Part shown: one piece after another, positions 16,922 through 24,300 of the stretch
How the letters are laid out: each line of letters starts with the position of its first letter
Numbering within the stretch: position 1 is the first letter of the stretch
Origin: DATBSK01 sp964532485
GTDB taxonomy: Bacteria > Actinomycetota > Acidimicrobiia > IMCC26256 > PALSA-555
Assembly: GCA_964532485.1 (NCBI GenBank)
Contig: CAZHKE010000003.1
Span: 1-64,000 of the forward strand
Reading direction: 5' to 3'
DNA: 64,000 nt
Translations under genes and position numbers: made by a program
The notes under the pieces: model-generated
What the model was told of the DNA's origin: nothing
Seen by the model: the letters and a program-made list of their open reading frames with translations, nothing else
Databases searched by the model: none

Positions 16922-17643
16922 CGATGCAGCGCCTTTCCGATCATGATGCTCGCCTCGTAGAACAGGCACATGGGCACGGCCATGAAGAACAGAGAGTACG
17001 GGTCCTGGCTCGGCGTGATCACCGCGGCGAACACGAAGATCAGCACGATCGCCCAGCGTCGGAACCTGGAGAGCTGCTGTGTGGTGATGACGCGTGCGAT
17101 CAGCAGGAACACGAGCAGCACCGGGAACTCGAAGGCCACGCCGAAGGCGAGGATCATGATCGAGACGAGGCTGATGTACTTGTCGGCGGTGAGCAGGGGC
17201 TGGATCTCTTGGCCGCCCACGCCGAGGAGGAAGTCGAGCGCCTGGGGAAGCGTGAGCAGCGCGACGAACGCGCCGATGCCGAACAGCACGATCGACGACA
17301 GGACGAACGGGACCGCGTACCGCTTCTCCTTCGGGTTGAGACCCGGCGTCACGAAGCGCCAGAGCTCCCAGAGCCAGACCGGCACCGCCAGGATGATCCC
17401 GCCATACGTCGCGACCTTGAGGCGCGTGACGAACGCGTCGAGCGGTCCCGTGAAGACGAACGCGTTGCGCTGCCCGTCGGTCGCGTCGCGATAGAAGTCG
17501 AGGAAGAAGCCGATGATGTCGAGCGCGAAGATGTAGCAGACGACCGCCGCGATCACGACGGCGATGATGGAGATGATGAGACGGCGGCGGAGCTCCGCGA
17601 GGTGCTCCACGACCGTCATCCGGCCCTGTTCGCTGTCTGCCAC
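16918..17643 (-). CDS. tatC: Sec-independent protein translocase TatC
   Basis: TatC is the receptor of the twin-arginine export system. The 241-residue protein has six helices and the usual opening VVEHLAELRRRL (11-22), the FVTPGLNPKEKR loop near 91-102 and the FEFPVLL segment in the second half. The next gene on the strand (17649-17948) is a TatA/B partner, with a 5-bp gap. The downstream overlap is ATGA. Confidence 0.95.
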   Translation of the reverse strand: MADSEQGRMTVVEHLAELRRRLIISIIAVVIAAVVCYIFALDIIGFFLDFYRDATDGQRNAFVFTGPLDAFVTRLKVATYGGIILAVPVWLWELWRFVTPGLNPKEKRYAVPFVLSSIVLFGIGAFVALLTLPQALDFLLGVGGQEIQPLLTADKYISLVSIMILAFGVAFEFPVLLVFLLIARVITTQQLSRFRRWAIVLIFVFAAVITPSQDPYSLFFMAVPMCLFYEASIMIGKALHR

Positions 17644-17648
17644 GTTGG

Positions 17649-17948
17649 TCAGGCGCCGTCGGCCTTCTCGCCGGGTGGGACCTGCTCGCTCGCGTCAGCG
17701 GACGGGCTCGCGTCGCCCGGGGAGTCCTTGGGCGGGAGCGTGGGCGGCGGTTCTGCCGCGCGCCCCACGTCGTGAGGTTCGCCGTCGCTGAACACCTCGT
17801 GCACGTCGCGGCTGATCGTGTGCTGGAACTTCCGGAGCTCTTTCATGGCGCGCCCGACCTGGCGCCCGACCTCGGGTAGCCGCTTCGGGCCGAACACGAG
17901 CAGCGCGATCACGACGACGACGAGGATCTCGGCCGGACCGAGCTGCAC
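17649..17948 (-). CDS. tatA: Twin-arginine translocase subunit TatA/TatB
   Basis: The 99-residue protein has the Tat A/B architecture: a short N-terminal helix (ILVVVVIALLVFGPKRLPE, 8-26) with the FGP hinge, an amphipathic helix (VGRQVGRAMKELRKF), and a Pro/Ser-rich tail. The Glu in the first helix (AEIL) is where TatB proteins usually have Glu and TatA of some species Gln, so TatB function is possible. It precedes tatC with a 5-bp spacing. Confidence 0.88.
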   Translation of the reverse strand: MQLGPAEILVVVVIALLVFGPKRLPEVGRQVGRAMKELRKFQHTISRDVHEVFSDGEPHDVGRAAEPPPTLPPKDSPGDASPSADASEQVPPGEKADGA

Positions 17949-17963
17949 GGGTCCCCCTTCGCA

Positions 17964-18956
17964 TCACGAGCCCGTCGACCGCATCGTACCGCTGGGCCGG
18001 GTCGCATCGGCATCGAGCCTGCTCCTTCGCACGCTCAGCACGATCCCCAGGAACAGGATCGCGAGGATCACCGCGAGCGAGGCGGCCGTGGGCATGTGGA
18101 ACCAGCGCGACACCGTCATCTTGATGCCGACGAAGATCAGGATCGCGCCCAGCGCGTGCGACAGGTAGTGGAACTGCTCGCGGGCCCCGCCGAGCAAGAA
18201 GTACATGGCGCGCAGCCCGAGGATCGCGAAGGCGTTCGAGGTGAACACGATGAACGGCTCTCGACTCACGGCGAGGATCGCGGGGACGCTGTCGACTGCG
18301 AACACGACGTCGGTCACCTCGACGACCACGAGCGCTGCCAGCAGCGGGGTCGCGACCCACTTCCCCGCCTCGCGCACGACGAATCGCTGGCCTGCGAGAT
18401 CGGTGCGCACGGGCAGGACGCGCCCGACGAGCGCCACGGCGCGGTCGTGGCCGTGCTCGCCCTCGTCGTCGCGGTGCCGTACGACCTTGATCCCCGACAC
18501 GATCAGGAGCACGCCGAAGGCAACCAGGAGCCACCAGAAGCGCTCGATGAGCGCGGTGCCGACGAGGATGAAAACGGCGCGCAGCGCGAGCGCTCCGAAG
18601 ATGCCCCAGAACAGCACACGGTGCTGGTAGCGCAGCGGGATCGCGAAGGTCGAGAAGATGATCGCCCAGACGAAGACGTTGTCGACGCTGAGCGACTTCT
18701 CGATCACGTAGCCGCTGAGGTACTCCCCGAAGGCGGCGCCGCCGAACGCTGCGAGCACTGCGACCCCGAAGCCGAGCCCGCAGGCGACCCACGCGGCCGA
18801 CTCGACGAGCGCCCGCCTGAGGGTCGGCTCGTGCTCACCGCGGTGGAGAGCGAGGTCGATGACGAGCAGCCCCGCGATGACTCCGAGCGCCACCACCCAG
18901 TGGAGGACCCCGACGTCGACGTCGGCGAAGGTTGCGGCGAACGAGGTGCGCGGCAC
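17964..18956 (-). CDS. TerC family integral membrane protein (Alx/MntP-like metal exporter)
   Basis: The 330-residue protein has nine or so helices and the TerC pattern: SLSVDNVFVWAIIF near 90 and EVTDVVFAVDSVPA near 212, each with a conserved Asp facing a helix. TerC/Alx proteins are linked to manganese export and to supplying metal to exported proteins. A yybP-ykoY manganese riboswitch precedes it, which supports a Mn role. Translation starts at GTG 18956; the Shine-Dalgarno AGAGGA is at 18964-18969, directly after a hairpin that overlaps the riboswitch P1 stem. Confidence 0.9.
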   Translation of the reverse strand: MPRTSFAATFADVDVGVLHWVVALGVIAGLLVIDLALHRGEHEPTLRRALVESAAWVACGLGFGVAVLAAFGGAAFGEYLSGYVIEKSLSVDNVFVWAIIFSTFAIPLRYQHRVLFWGIFGALALRAVFILVGTALIERFWWLLVAFGVLLIVSGIKVVRHRDDEGEHGHDRAVALVGRVLPVRTDLAGQRFVVREAGKWVATPLLAALVVVEVTDVVFAVDSVPAILAVSREPFIVFTSNAFAILGLRAMYFLLGGAREQFHYLSHALGAILIFVGIKMTVSRWFHMPTAASLAVILAILFLGIVLSVRRSRLDADATRPSGTMRSTGS

Positions 18957-18969
18957 GGAGGAGTCCTCT

Positions 18970-19004
18970 CGGTTCGCTGCGCATCGGGACGCAGGGTCGA
19001 ACCG
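18970..19004 (-). promoter_or_regulatory. Expression-platform hairpin of the manganese riboswitch
   Basis: On the minus strand, CGGTTCG (from 19004 to 18998) pairs with CGAACCG (18976 to 18970), with an inner CTGCG/CGCAG stem. Its 5' arm shares CGGT with the 3' strand of aptamer stem P1, so the two folds exclude each other. The hairpin ends immediately before the AGAGGA ribosome binding site. This suggests control of translation: metal-bound aptamer keeps P1 closed and frees the leader. Confidence 0.65.
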
Positions 19005-19120
19005 AAGGTCTCTCCCGGCCGCTCACGAGATGGGCGGACCACGGCCGCCGGGTCCGCTCGATCGGGGAACGAGGGACCGTGCTGACGACGACCGTGCGGA
19101 GGGATACTCCCCTTCTCGGT
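19001..19120 (-). ncRNA. yybP-ykoY (manganese) riboswitch aptamer
   Basis: Read on the minus strand, the segment starts ACCGAGAAGG and ends CCTTCGGT, forming stem P1 with one bulged G. It contains the conserved AAGGGGAGTA near the 5' end (TACTCCCC on the plus strand at 19105-19112), CGTCGTCA in the middle, and GAGACCTT at the 3' end (19005-19012). These are the hallmarks of the yybP-ykoY motif, which senses Mn2+ and typically controls TerC/Alx or MntP genes. The gene start is 45 bases downstream. Confidence 0.85.
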
Positions 19121-19192
19121 CGCTGCGAGGCTACCCGCACCGAGCGGCCGCTACCGGATGGGCGGTCGCCCCCGACGACCGGTCGCCCCCGA

Positions 19193-19519
19193 CTACCGGT
19201 CGCCGGTGATGAGCTCGCTCGTCCAGTCGTCGTCGCGCAGGAGCAGGTGGAAGTCGAGCAGGTCGTCGGTCGTCAGCTTCGGGCCCGTGGGTCGCTCCAG
19301 CAGCTCGGCCGGGAGGCTCCACGACTCCTCCTCGCAGCCGGCGTGTCGCAGCAGGGCGCAGATCGCCGGGCTGGCCTCGTGGATCGCCGCGGTCGCGCAG
19401 GTCGGGCACCGGAAGCGGTAGGCCCCGGCCCCGTCGTCCATGCACACCCGGACCGTGATGTCGGCGGGACCGAGCCGGACGTTCCCGCAGCGTGGGCACT
19501 CGGCCTTGATCCTGGTCAC
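19193..19519 (-). CDS. Small zinc-ribbon protein
   Basis: The 108-residue protein opens with KAECPRCGNVRLGP and has a second FRCPTCAT at about 41-47, forming a two-knuckle zinc ribbon. The rest is a helical region with conserved Trp and Leu (SWSLPAELLE). No enzyme motif is present. Such proteins are common in actinobacteria and are of unknown function. The start is GTG 19519; it is divergent from the glycerophosphodiesterase gene with about 50 bp between. Confidence 0.72.
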   Translation of the reverse strand: MTRIKAECPRCGNVRLGPADITVRVCMDDGAGAYRFRCPTCATAAIHEASPAICALLRHAGCEEESWSLPAELLERPTGPKLTTDDLLDFHLLLRDDDWTSELITGDR

Positions 19520-19570
19520 GATCCTCAATCGACCGGTCCGGGCGCCTGCTTGAGCCAAGATGAGCCCGCT

Positions 19571-20287
19571 GTGCCGCCGATCACCTTCGCCCATCGGGGC
19601 GCCCGAGCCCAGCATCCGGAGAACACGATCCGGGCCTTCCGCCACGCCCTCGAGGCGGGGACCAGGGGCCTGGAGACGGACGCCTGGACGTCGGCCGACG
19701 CCCAGGTCGTCCTGGTCCACGACCCGTTCGTGAAGGTCCGCCGTGCCGGGTTCATCCCCGGCCGGCTCCGGGTCGCCACCGCGACGGCGGCGCAGCTCGC
19801 CCGCCACGACGTGCCCACCCTCGACGAGCTCTACGCCGAGCTCGGCACCGACTTCGAGCTCTCGATCGACCTCAAGGATCCCCGGGTCGGGAGCCGAATC
19901 GTCGACCTGGCACGTACGCGGGGCGCTGCCGAGCGGCTGTGGCTCTGCAGCCCCTCGCGGCGTCGCCTGTACGAGCTGCGTGAGACGGCGGACGACGCGC
20001 ACCTCGTCCACTCGACGTTCCGGTCTCGACTCCCGGAGCCACTGGAGCGCCATGCCGCCGACCTCGCCGAGCACCGCGTCGACGCCATGAACCTGCACCA
20101 CACCGAGTGGACGCGTGGACTCGTCGAGCTGTTCCACCGCTTCGGCGTGCGCGCGTTCGCGTGGGACGTGCAGGAGGTGCGCCATCTGGTCGCGATGCTG
20201 ATGATCGGGATCGACGCCGTGTACTCCGACCACTCCGAGCGCATGGTCGCAACCGTCACGAAGTGGGAGACCAGCGGCCAGACGTGA
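19571..20287 (+). CDS. Glycerophosphodiester phosphodiesterase
   Basis: The 238-residue protein has the GDPD motifs: FAHRGARAQHPENT (5-18) with the catalytic His, the metal-binding ETDAW near 35, and VLVHDP near 46. The Glu/Asp pair in ELSIDLKD near 97 completes the site. It hydrolyses glycerophosphodiesters to glycerol-3-phosphate and an alcohol. No signal peptide is seen, so it is cytoplasmic. GTG 19571 is the first start before the HRG motif. It converges on lepB with 16 bp between stops. Confidence 0.88.
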   Translation: MPPITFAHRGARAQHPENTIRAFRHALEAGTRGLETDAWTSADAQVVLVHDPFVKVRRAGFIPGRLRVATATAAQLARHDVPTLDELYAELGTDFELSIDLKDPRVGSRIVDLARTRGAAERLWLCSPSRRRLYELRETADDAHLVHSTFRSRLPEPLERHAADLAEHRVDAMNLHHTEWTRGLVELFHRFGVRAFAWDVQEVRHLVAMLMIGIDAVYSDHSERMVATVTKWETSGQT

Positions 20288-20303
20288 CCCGACGCGACCG
20301 CGG

Positions 20304-21053
20304 CTAGAGGAAGCCGATGTCGGACGGCGGCCACATGCGCACGAAGACCCGCCCGACGATCGTGTCCTCGGCGATGGGTCCGAACACCCGCGAGTCCTTC
20401 GAGAACTGGCGGTTGTCCCCGAGCATCAACACGCGGTCCTTGGGGACCACGCAGCCCGGCTCGCCGTTGGCCGGCGCCCCGCAGTCGGGTGGCACGTCGC
20501 TGAACTTCGTGGTCGTGCCCGCCGAGAGGTAGGGCTCCTTCAGGCGCCGACCGTCGACGACGACCGACCCGTCGGCGTCCGCGGTGACGGTCTCGCCCGG
20601 CAGCCCGATGGCGCGCTTGACGAGATCCTCGATGCCGCCGCTCTGTGCGAGCTCCGGTGCCTCGAACACGATGATGTCGCCGCGGTTCACGTCGTGCAGG
20701 TCGTACGAGAGCTTGTTCACGAGCACACGGTCACCGACGTTGAGCGTCGGCTTCATCGACTCGGACGGGATGTAGAAGGCCTGGAAGAGGAAGCTCTTGA
20801 TGAGGAACGCGATCGCGAGTGCGATCACGATGAGCACGACCCACTCGAGTGCGATGCGCCACGCGGGCTTCTTGGCGCGCGGCTCCTTCGGCGCCTTGGG
20901 CTCCTTCGCCGGCGACGCCTCGTGGGCCGGCGTGGAGGCCGGCGTCGTCATGGCCTTCGCCGGCAACGTCGCGGTCGTGTCGGCGCTCGCGTGACCGTAC
21001 GGTGATTCGCCGGCTCCGGGTTCGGTCACGTTCGAGGCTCCACGCCGCCTCAT
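20304..21053 (-). CDS. lepB: Signal peptidase I
   Basis: The enzyme removes signal peptides from exported proteins. The 249-residue chain has a long cytoplasmic Ala/Pro/Lys-rich head, one transmembrane helix (about 67-86) and the catalytic domain outside. The nucleophile is Ser99 in YIPSESMKPT and the general base Lys146 in LVKRAIGLPGE; GDNRQFSKDSR is the conserved box E. ATG 21053 overlaps the stop of pafC as ATGA. Placement directly behind pafC is unlike mycobacteria, where tatA follows. Confidence 0.94.
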   Translation of the reverse strand: MRRRGASNVTEPGAGESPYGHASADTTATLPAKAMTTPASTPAHEASPAKEPKAPKEPRAKKPAWRIALEWVVLIVIALAIAFLIKSFLFQAFYIPSESMKPTLNVGDRVLVNKLSYDLHDVNRGDIIVFEAPELAQSGGIEDLVKRAIGLPGETVTADADGSVVVDGRRLKEPYLSAGTTTKFSDVPPDCGAPANGEPGCVVPKDRVLMLGDNRQFSKDSRVFGPIAEDTIVGRVFVRMWPPSDIGFL

Positions 21054-22039
21054 CCTCCCACGTCTCGGGACCCGACCTGGCGTCGGTCGGTCGTCCCGTA
21101 CCGGGCCAGGACACGGCGCGCCGCCTCGGCGCGGATCTCCTTGACCTCGGGAGGACCGAGCACGTCGGCGGCCGGGCCGAGCGACAGGAGCAACCGCTCG
21201 AGGAACGCACGGCCGCTCACCGCGAGCACGACGTCGACGCGCCCGCGCGCCCGGTCGATCCGCTCCTCCACGGGGATGCTCTCGGCGACCCAGGCCGCCT
21301 CCGGCGCGAGGCGCAGGCGGACGCGGAGGTCCTCGGGAGCCGGCCGGTACACGAGGTCGCTGTCGTCGCCCACCGGCGCGCGCCCGCGGGGGTCGACCCG
21401 CTGTCCCGTCGGGCGCACCGCCCGCACACGATCGACGCGGAACAACCGGTCGGCGTCGGCCCGCTGGCACCAGCCGGCCAGATACCACGCGCCGAGCGCG
21501 TGGAAGACGCGCGCCGGATCGACGACGCGCGTCGTCATCTCGTCGCGTGCCGACGAGTAGTAGTCGATCTCGATCTGGTCACCGCACTCGGCGGCGTCGC
21601 GCAACCGGTCGAGGTGGTCAGCGGCGTCGACCTCGACCGCGATGCCGCCGGTGGCACCGACCGCGTCCTCGAGCTTGGCGAGCGCGGTCGCCAGCGGGCC
21701 CGAGCGATCGGAGCCGGGAACCGCGAGCAGCGCACGACCGGCCGCGACGAGGGCCACGCCCTCCGCCGGCGTGAGACGCAGCGGGCGCTCGAAGTACTCG
21801 GCGAGCCGCATGCTCACCGCTCCGTCGTCGCCGACGTAGACGTCGATCAGGCGATCGGCGGTGTACGGCGGGAGACCGCACATCGGGAGCAGCTCGAGGT
21901 CGAGCTCCAGCTCCGACTCGTCGAGCTCGAAGCGCTCGGCGAGCTCGGCGAGCGTGACGCCCGGGTGCTCGAGGATCCAGGGCACGAGCGCGAGGACGCG
22001 CTGCAGACGTGCCCCGCCAGACAGCGTGCGGCCGCTCAC
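21050..22039 (-). CDS. pafC: WYL-domain transcriptional regulator, PafC type
   Basis: The 329-residue protein has an N-terminal helix-turn-helix-like part (LAELAERFELDESEL), a central WYL domain (EIDYYSSARDE and WYLAGWC) and a C-terminal WCX region. PafB and PafC act as a pair that turns on the mycobacterial DNA damage response. GTG 22039 is chosen because it overlaps the pafB stop as GTGA and gives the normal N-terminus; the longer ATG 22078 would extend into pafB. The pair lies on the same strand as pafA. Confidence 0.88.
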   Translation of the reverse strand: MSGRTLSGGARLQRVLALVPWILEHPGVTLAELAERFELDESELELDLELLPMCGLPPYTADRLIDVYVGDDGAVSMRLAEYFERPLRLTPAEGVALVAAGRALLAVPGSDRSGPLATALAKLEDAVGATGGIAVEVDAADHLDRLRDAAECGDQIEIDYYSSARDEMTTRVVDPARVFHALGAWYLAGWCQRADADRLFRVDRVRAVRPTGQRVDPRGRAPVGDDSDLVYRPAPEDLRVRLRLAPEAAWVAESIPVEERIDRARGRVDVVLAVSGRAFLERLLLSLGPAADVLGPPEVKEIRAEAARRVLARYGTTDRRQVGSRDVGG

Positions 22040-22974
22040 GGCCTGGTCGCGGGCGTACCCGCCTGGTCCGTGAGCCACGCGACGACCGCGTCGCGCAGCT
22101 CGGCCGGCGTCAGCACCTCGGCGTGCTCGAGAAGCTCGAGCAGCCAGGTCCGGAACGCGTCGCGGTTGATGACCTCGAGCGCGACGACGACCGAGCCGTC
22201 GTCGCGCCGTTCGACGACCGCGTCGGTCCCGAGCTCGTCGACGACGAGGGCTGCCCGGGTCGCCGCCACCCAGACCGTCGCGGTGACGGGCGGCTCCTCT
22301 CCGTAGCTGAGGGGGTCGTCGCGCACGTACCGTGCCGGGTCGGTGTCGGGCGGCGGCTGGAACGCGCCCGGCTCCCCCGCCACCGGCTCACCGTCGATGC
22401 GGTCGACGCGGAACGCCCGGGGCGCCTGGCGGTCGAGGTCACGGCCGACGACGTACCAGTGGCCGAACTTGTGGACGACGCCGTAAGGCTCGAGGCGGCG
22501 GATGTCGCTGCGGTACTCGAACTCGAGCCGGCGTCGACGCGCAACCGCGTCGAAGCAGCCCGGCAGTGCCGGAGCGAGCTCGAGGTGCGCGAGCTGGGGT
22601 GCTGCCGCTCCCTCGGCTCCGCCCAGCTTGCGCAACCCGGCCCGGGCGTCGGCCCCCTCGAGCTGCACCGCGGTGATCGCGACGTGCAGTGCCGCGAGCT
22701 CGTCGCCCGAGAGGCCGAGCTCCGGCAGGTAGTACGCCTCGGGGTGGATCCGGTACCCGGCTTCGCCACCCAGGCCGTCGACCGTCTCGACGCTCACCGG
22801 GATCCCGAGCTCGCGCATCGTCTCCTTGTCGCGCTCGAACGCGCGGCGGCGCGCCGCCTTGTCGTCGGGGTACGCGGGCTCGAGCCGCTCGGCGAGCTCG
22901 TCGAGGCTGAGGGGTCGTCGCGTGTCGAGCAGGGTCGCGGTCAGGTTGACGAGTCGCTCGAGCCGCTCGCTCAT
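22036..22974 (-). CDS. pafB: WYL-domain transcriptional regulator, PafB type
   Basis: The 312-residue protein starts MSERLERLVNLTATLL, a PafB-like winged-helix opening, with LDELAERLEP as the recognition region. The WYL domain includes LEFEYRSD and HWYVVGRDLD, and the C-terminal WCX part ends the chain. Its start at 22974 lies 15 bases from a 100-N scaffold gap, so the leader is uncertain. It overlaps pafC by GTGA. It is expected to form a heterodimer with PafC. Confidence 0.88.
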   Translation of the reverse strand: MSERLERLVNLTATLLDTRRPLSLDELAERLEPAYPDDKAARRRAFERDKETMRELGIPVSVETVDGLGGEAGYRIHPEAYYLPELGLSGDELAALHVAITAVQLEGADARAGLRKLGGAEGAAAPQLAHLELAPALPGCFDAVARRRRLEFEYRSDIRRLEPYGVVHKFGHWYVVGRDLDRQAPRAFRVDRIDGEPVAGEPGAFQPPPDTDPARYVRDDPLSYGEEPPVTATVWVAATRAALVVDELGTDAVVERRDDGSVVVALEVINRDAFRTWLLELLEHAEVLTPAELRDAVVAWLTDQAGTPATRP

Positions 22975-22988
22975 CTCCCCCGCTCCCG

Positions 22989-23088
22989 NNNNNNNNNNNN
23001 NNNNNNNNNNNNNNNNNNNNNNNNNNNNNNNNNNNNNNNNNNNNNNNNNNNNNNNNNNNNNNNNNNNNNNNNNNNNNNNNNNNNNNNN
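22989..23088. other. Scaffold gap of 100 N with a shared 26-bp flank
   Basis: Exactly 100 N separate two contigs. The 26 bases before the gap (22963-22988) recur at 23106-23131 on the far side. Both copies read as a start MSER on the minus strand. Past it they differ: MSERLERLV on the left (pafB) and MSERTRRRY on the right. The 17 bases 23089-23105 match nothing on the left. Joining at the shared 26 bp would put pafB four bases inside the stop of the DUF3866 gene. Confidence 0.9.
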
Positions 23089-23113
23089 GGGTACCTGCGC
23101 CGCGTCCGCTCGC

Positions 23114-24199
23114 TCATCTCCCCCGCTCCCGCTCCCGGCGGTGCAGGGCCTCGACCGCGAGCGAGCCGGCGGCGCCCGCTGCCTGGTACAGCACCGGGTC
23201 GTCGCCCGCCGGGCGTCCCATCGACGCGATGTGCAGGCCGTGACGCTCGAGCAGCGCGAGGACGTCGGGCGGGGCAACGTCGATGACGTCGTGACGATCG
23301 GTGATGCCTGCGGCCTCGAGATCGGCCCGCAGACGGCGTTCCTCGTCGCCGCCGATCGCGGGCATGGCCACCTGCACCCGGTCGCGGCAGGCGAGCCGCA
23401 GCGCGGTCACGGTGTGGTGCGACACGCCGAGATGGCGATCGCGGGGATCGGCGAACGACGCGCGGAGAGCCGCGATGGGGACGCCGTCGAGAGCGCCGGC
23501 TGCGTCGAGGATCGGCCCGACCTCCATTCCCGAGAAGCCGAGGCGCGTGTTCGTCCCCACGATGCCGGGGCCCATTGCCACGACCGTGACGTCGGCACCA
23601 GCGGCATGCCGCGCCACCGCGAGCGCGGAGAAGATCGAGACGGCTTCGAAGTCGCCGCCGAACGCGTGACCGCAGGTGATCGTGGCGTCGAGCAACGACC
23701 GCTCGCGCAGCGCCGACACGAGGTCGGACATCGCGAGCGGGAGGCCCGCACCGTCGGTCATCACGTAGGCGAGGCGAGCGCCCGGCGCCGCGTCCTTGAC
23801 GGCGACGGCAACGGCCGGGACCTGGCTGTGCAGCGCGGCGGCGATCACGGGCATGCCTTCGATCGACTCGACCTCGGCGAGCTGCTCGAGGTGCTCCTCG
23901 GTGCTCCCGACATCGGCTTGCAGGCTCGTGTAACGACCTTTGATGATGTGACCGGGCCCCTTCTCGCTCCACGCGTCACGAGCGAGGTTCCAGTGGACGA
24001 CGTGCCAGCCGCCCGTGCCGAGTCCCAGCTCCACTGCCGTGGTGTTGACGACGACCCGATCGCCGGGTCCGACCGTGCCGGTGAGCTGGGGCAGCACGTA
24101 CGCGCGCTCGGGGCCCTCACCGAGATCGACCTCCACGCGCTGGAGGCCGGGCCGCTCCTCGAGCAGCCGGACCACCGTGCCGGTACGGAACGACGGCAC
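23114..24199 (-). CDS. DUF3866 family protein
   Basis: The 361-residue protein has an N-terminal beta-rich domain (PGDRVVVNTTAVELGLGTGG) and a larger alpha/beta part with VMTDGAGLPLAMSD, TCGHAFGGDFEAV and a MGPGIVGTNTRLGFSG stretch. The pattern fits actinobacterial DUF3866 proteins, often found next to pafA. No reaction is known. Start GTG 24199 has no clear ribosome binding site. The 3' end overlaps a following MSER start by four bases, but that gene is cut by the scaffold gap. Confidence 0.8.
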   Translation of the reverse strand: MPSFRTGTVVRLLEERPGLQRVEVDLGEGPERAYVLPQLTGTVGPGDRVVVNTTAVELGLGTGGWHVVHWNLARDAWSEKGPGHIIKGRYTSLQADVGSTEEHLEQLAEVESIEGMPVIAAALHSQVPAVAVAVKDAAPGARLAYVMTDGAGLPLAMSDLVSALRERSLLDATITCGHAFGGDFEAVSIFSALAVARHAAGADVTVVAMGPGIVGTNTRLGFSGMEVGPILDAAGALDGVPIAALRASFADPRDRHLGVSHHTVTALRLACRDRVQVAMPAIGGDEERRLRADLEAAGITDRHDVIDVAPPDVLALLERHGLHIASMGRPAGDDPVLYQAAGAAGSLAVEALHRRERERGR

Positions 24200-24225
24200 T
24201 GGTGGGCGTTACCCGAGGCGAACGG

Positions 24226-24252
24226 CCGCGGCGCAGGCATCCTGCGCCGCGG
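24226..24252 (-). promoter_or_regulatory. Perfect 12-bp hairpin between pafA and the DUF3866 gene
   Basis: CCGCGGCGCAGG and CCTGCGCCGCGG flank a 3-base loop in the 101-bp space after pafA. It is very stable but has no T-run on the minus strand. It may be a transcription attenuator or a processing or stability element that separates pafA from downstream genes. Confidence 0.6.
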
Positions 24253-24300
24253 TGAGCCGGGACCCGAGCGGCCCGGCGCCCAACGCGCCAAGAGCGGCCA

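Noticed and set aside
18970..19010. tRNA-like T-arm sequence GGTTCGACCC on the minus strand
   Set aside because: No acceptor, D or anticodon arm fits around it; it is part of the riboswitch expression platform.
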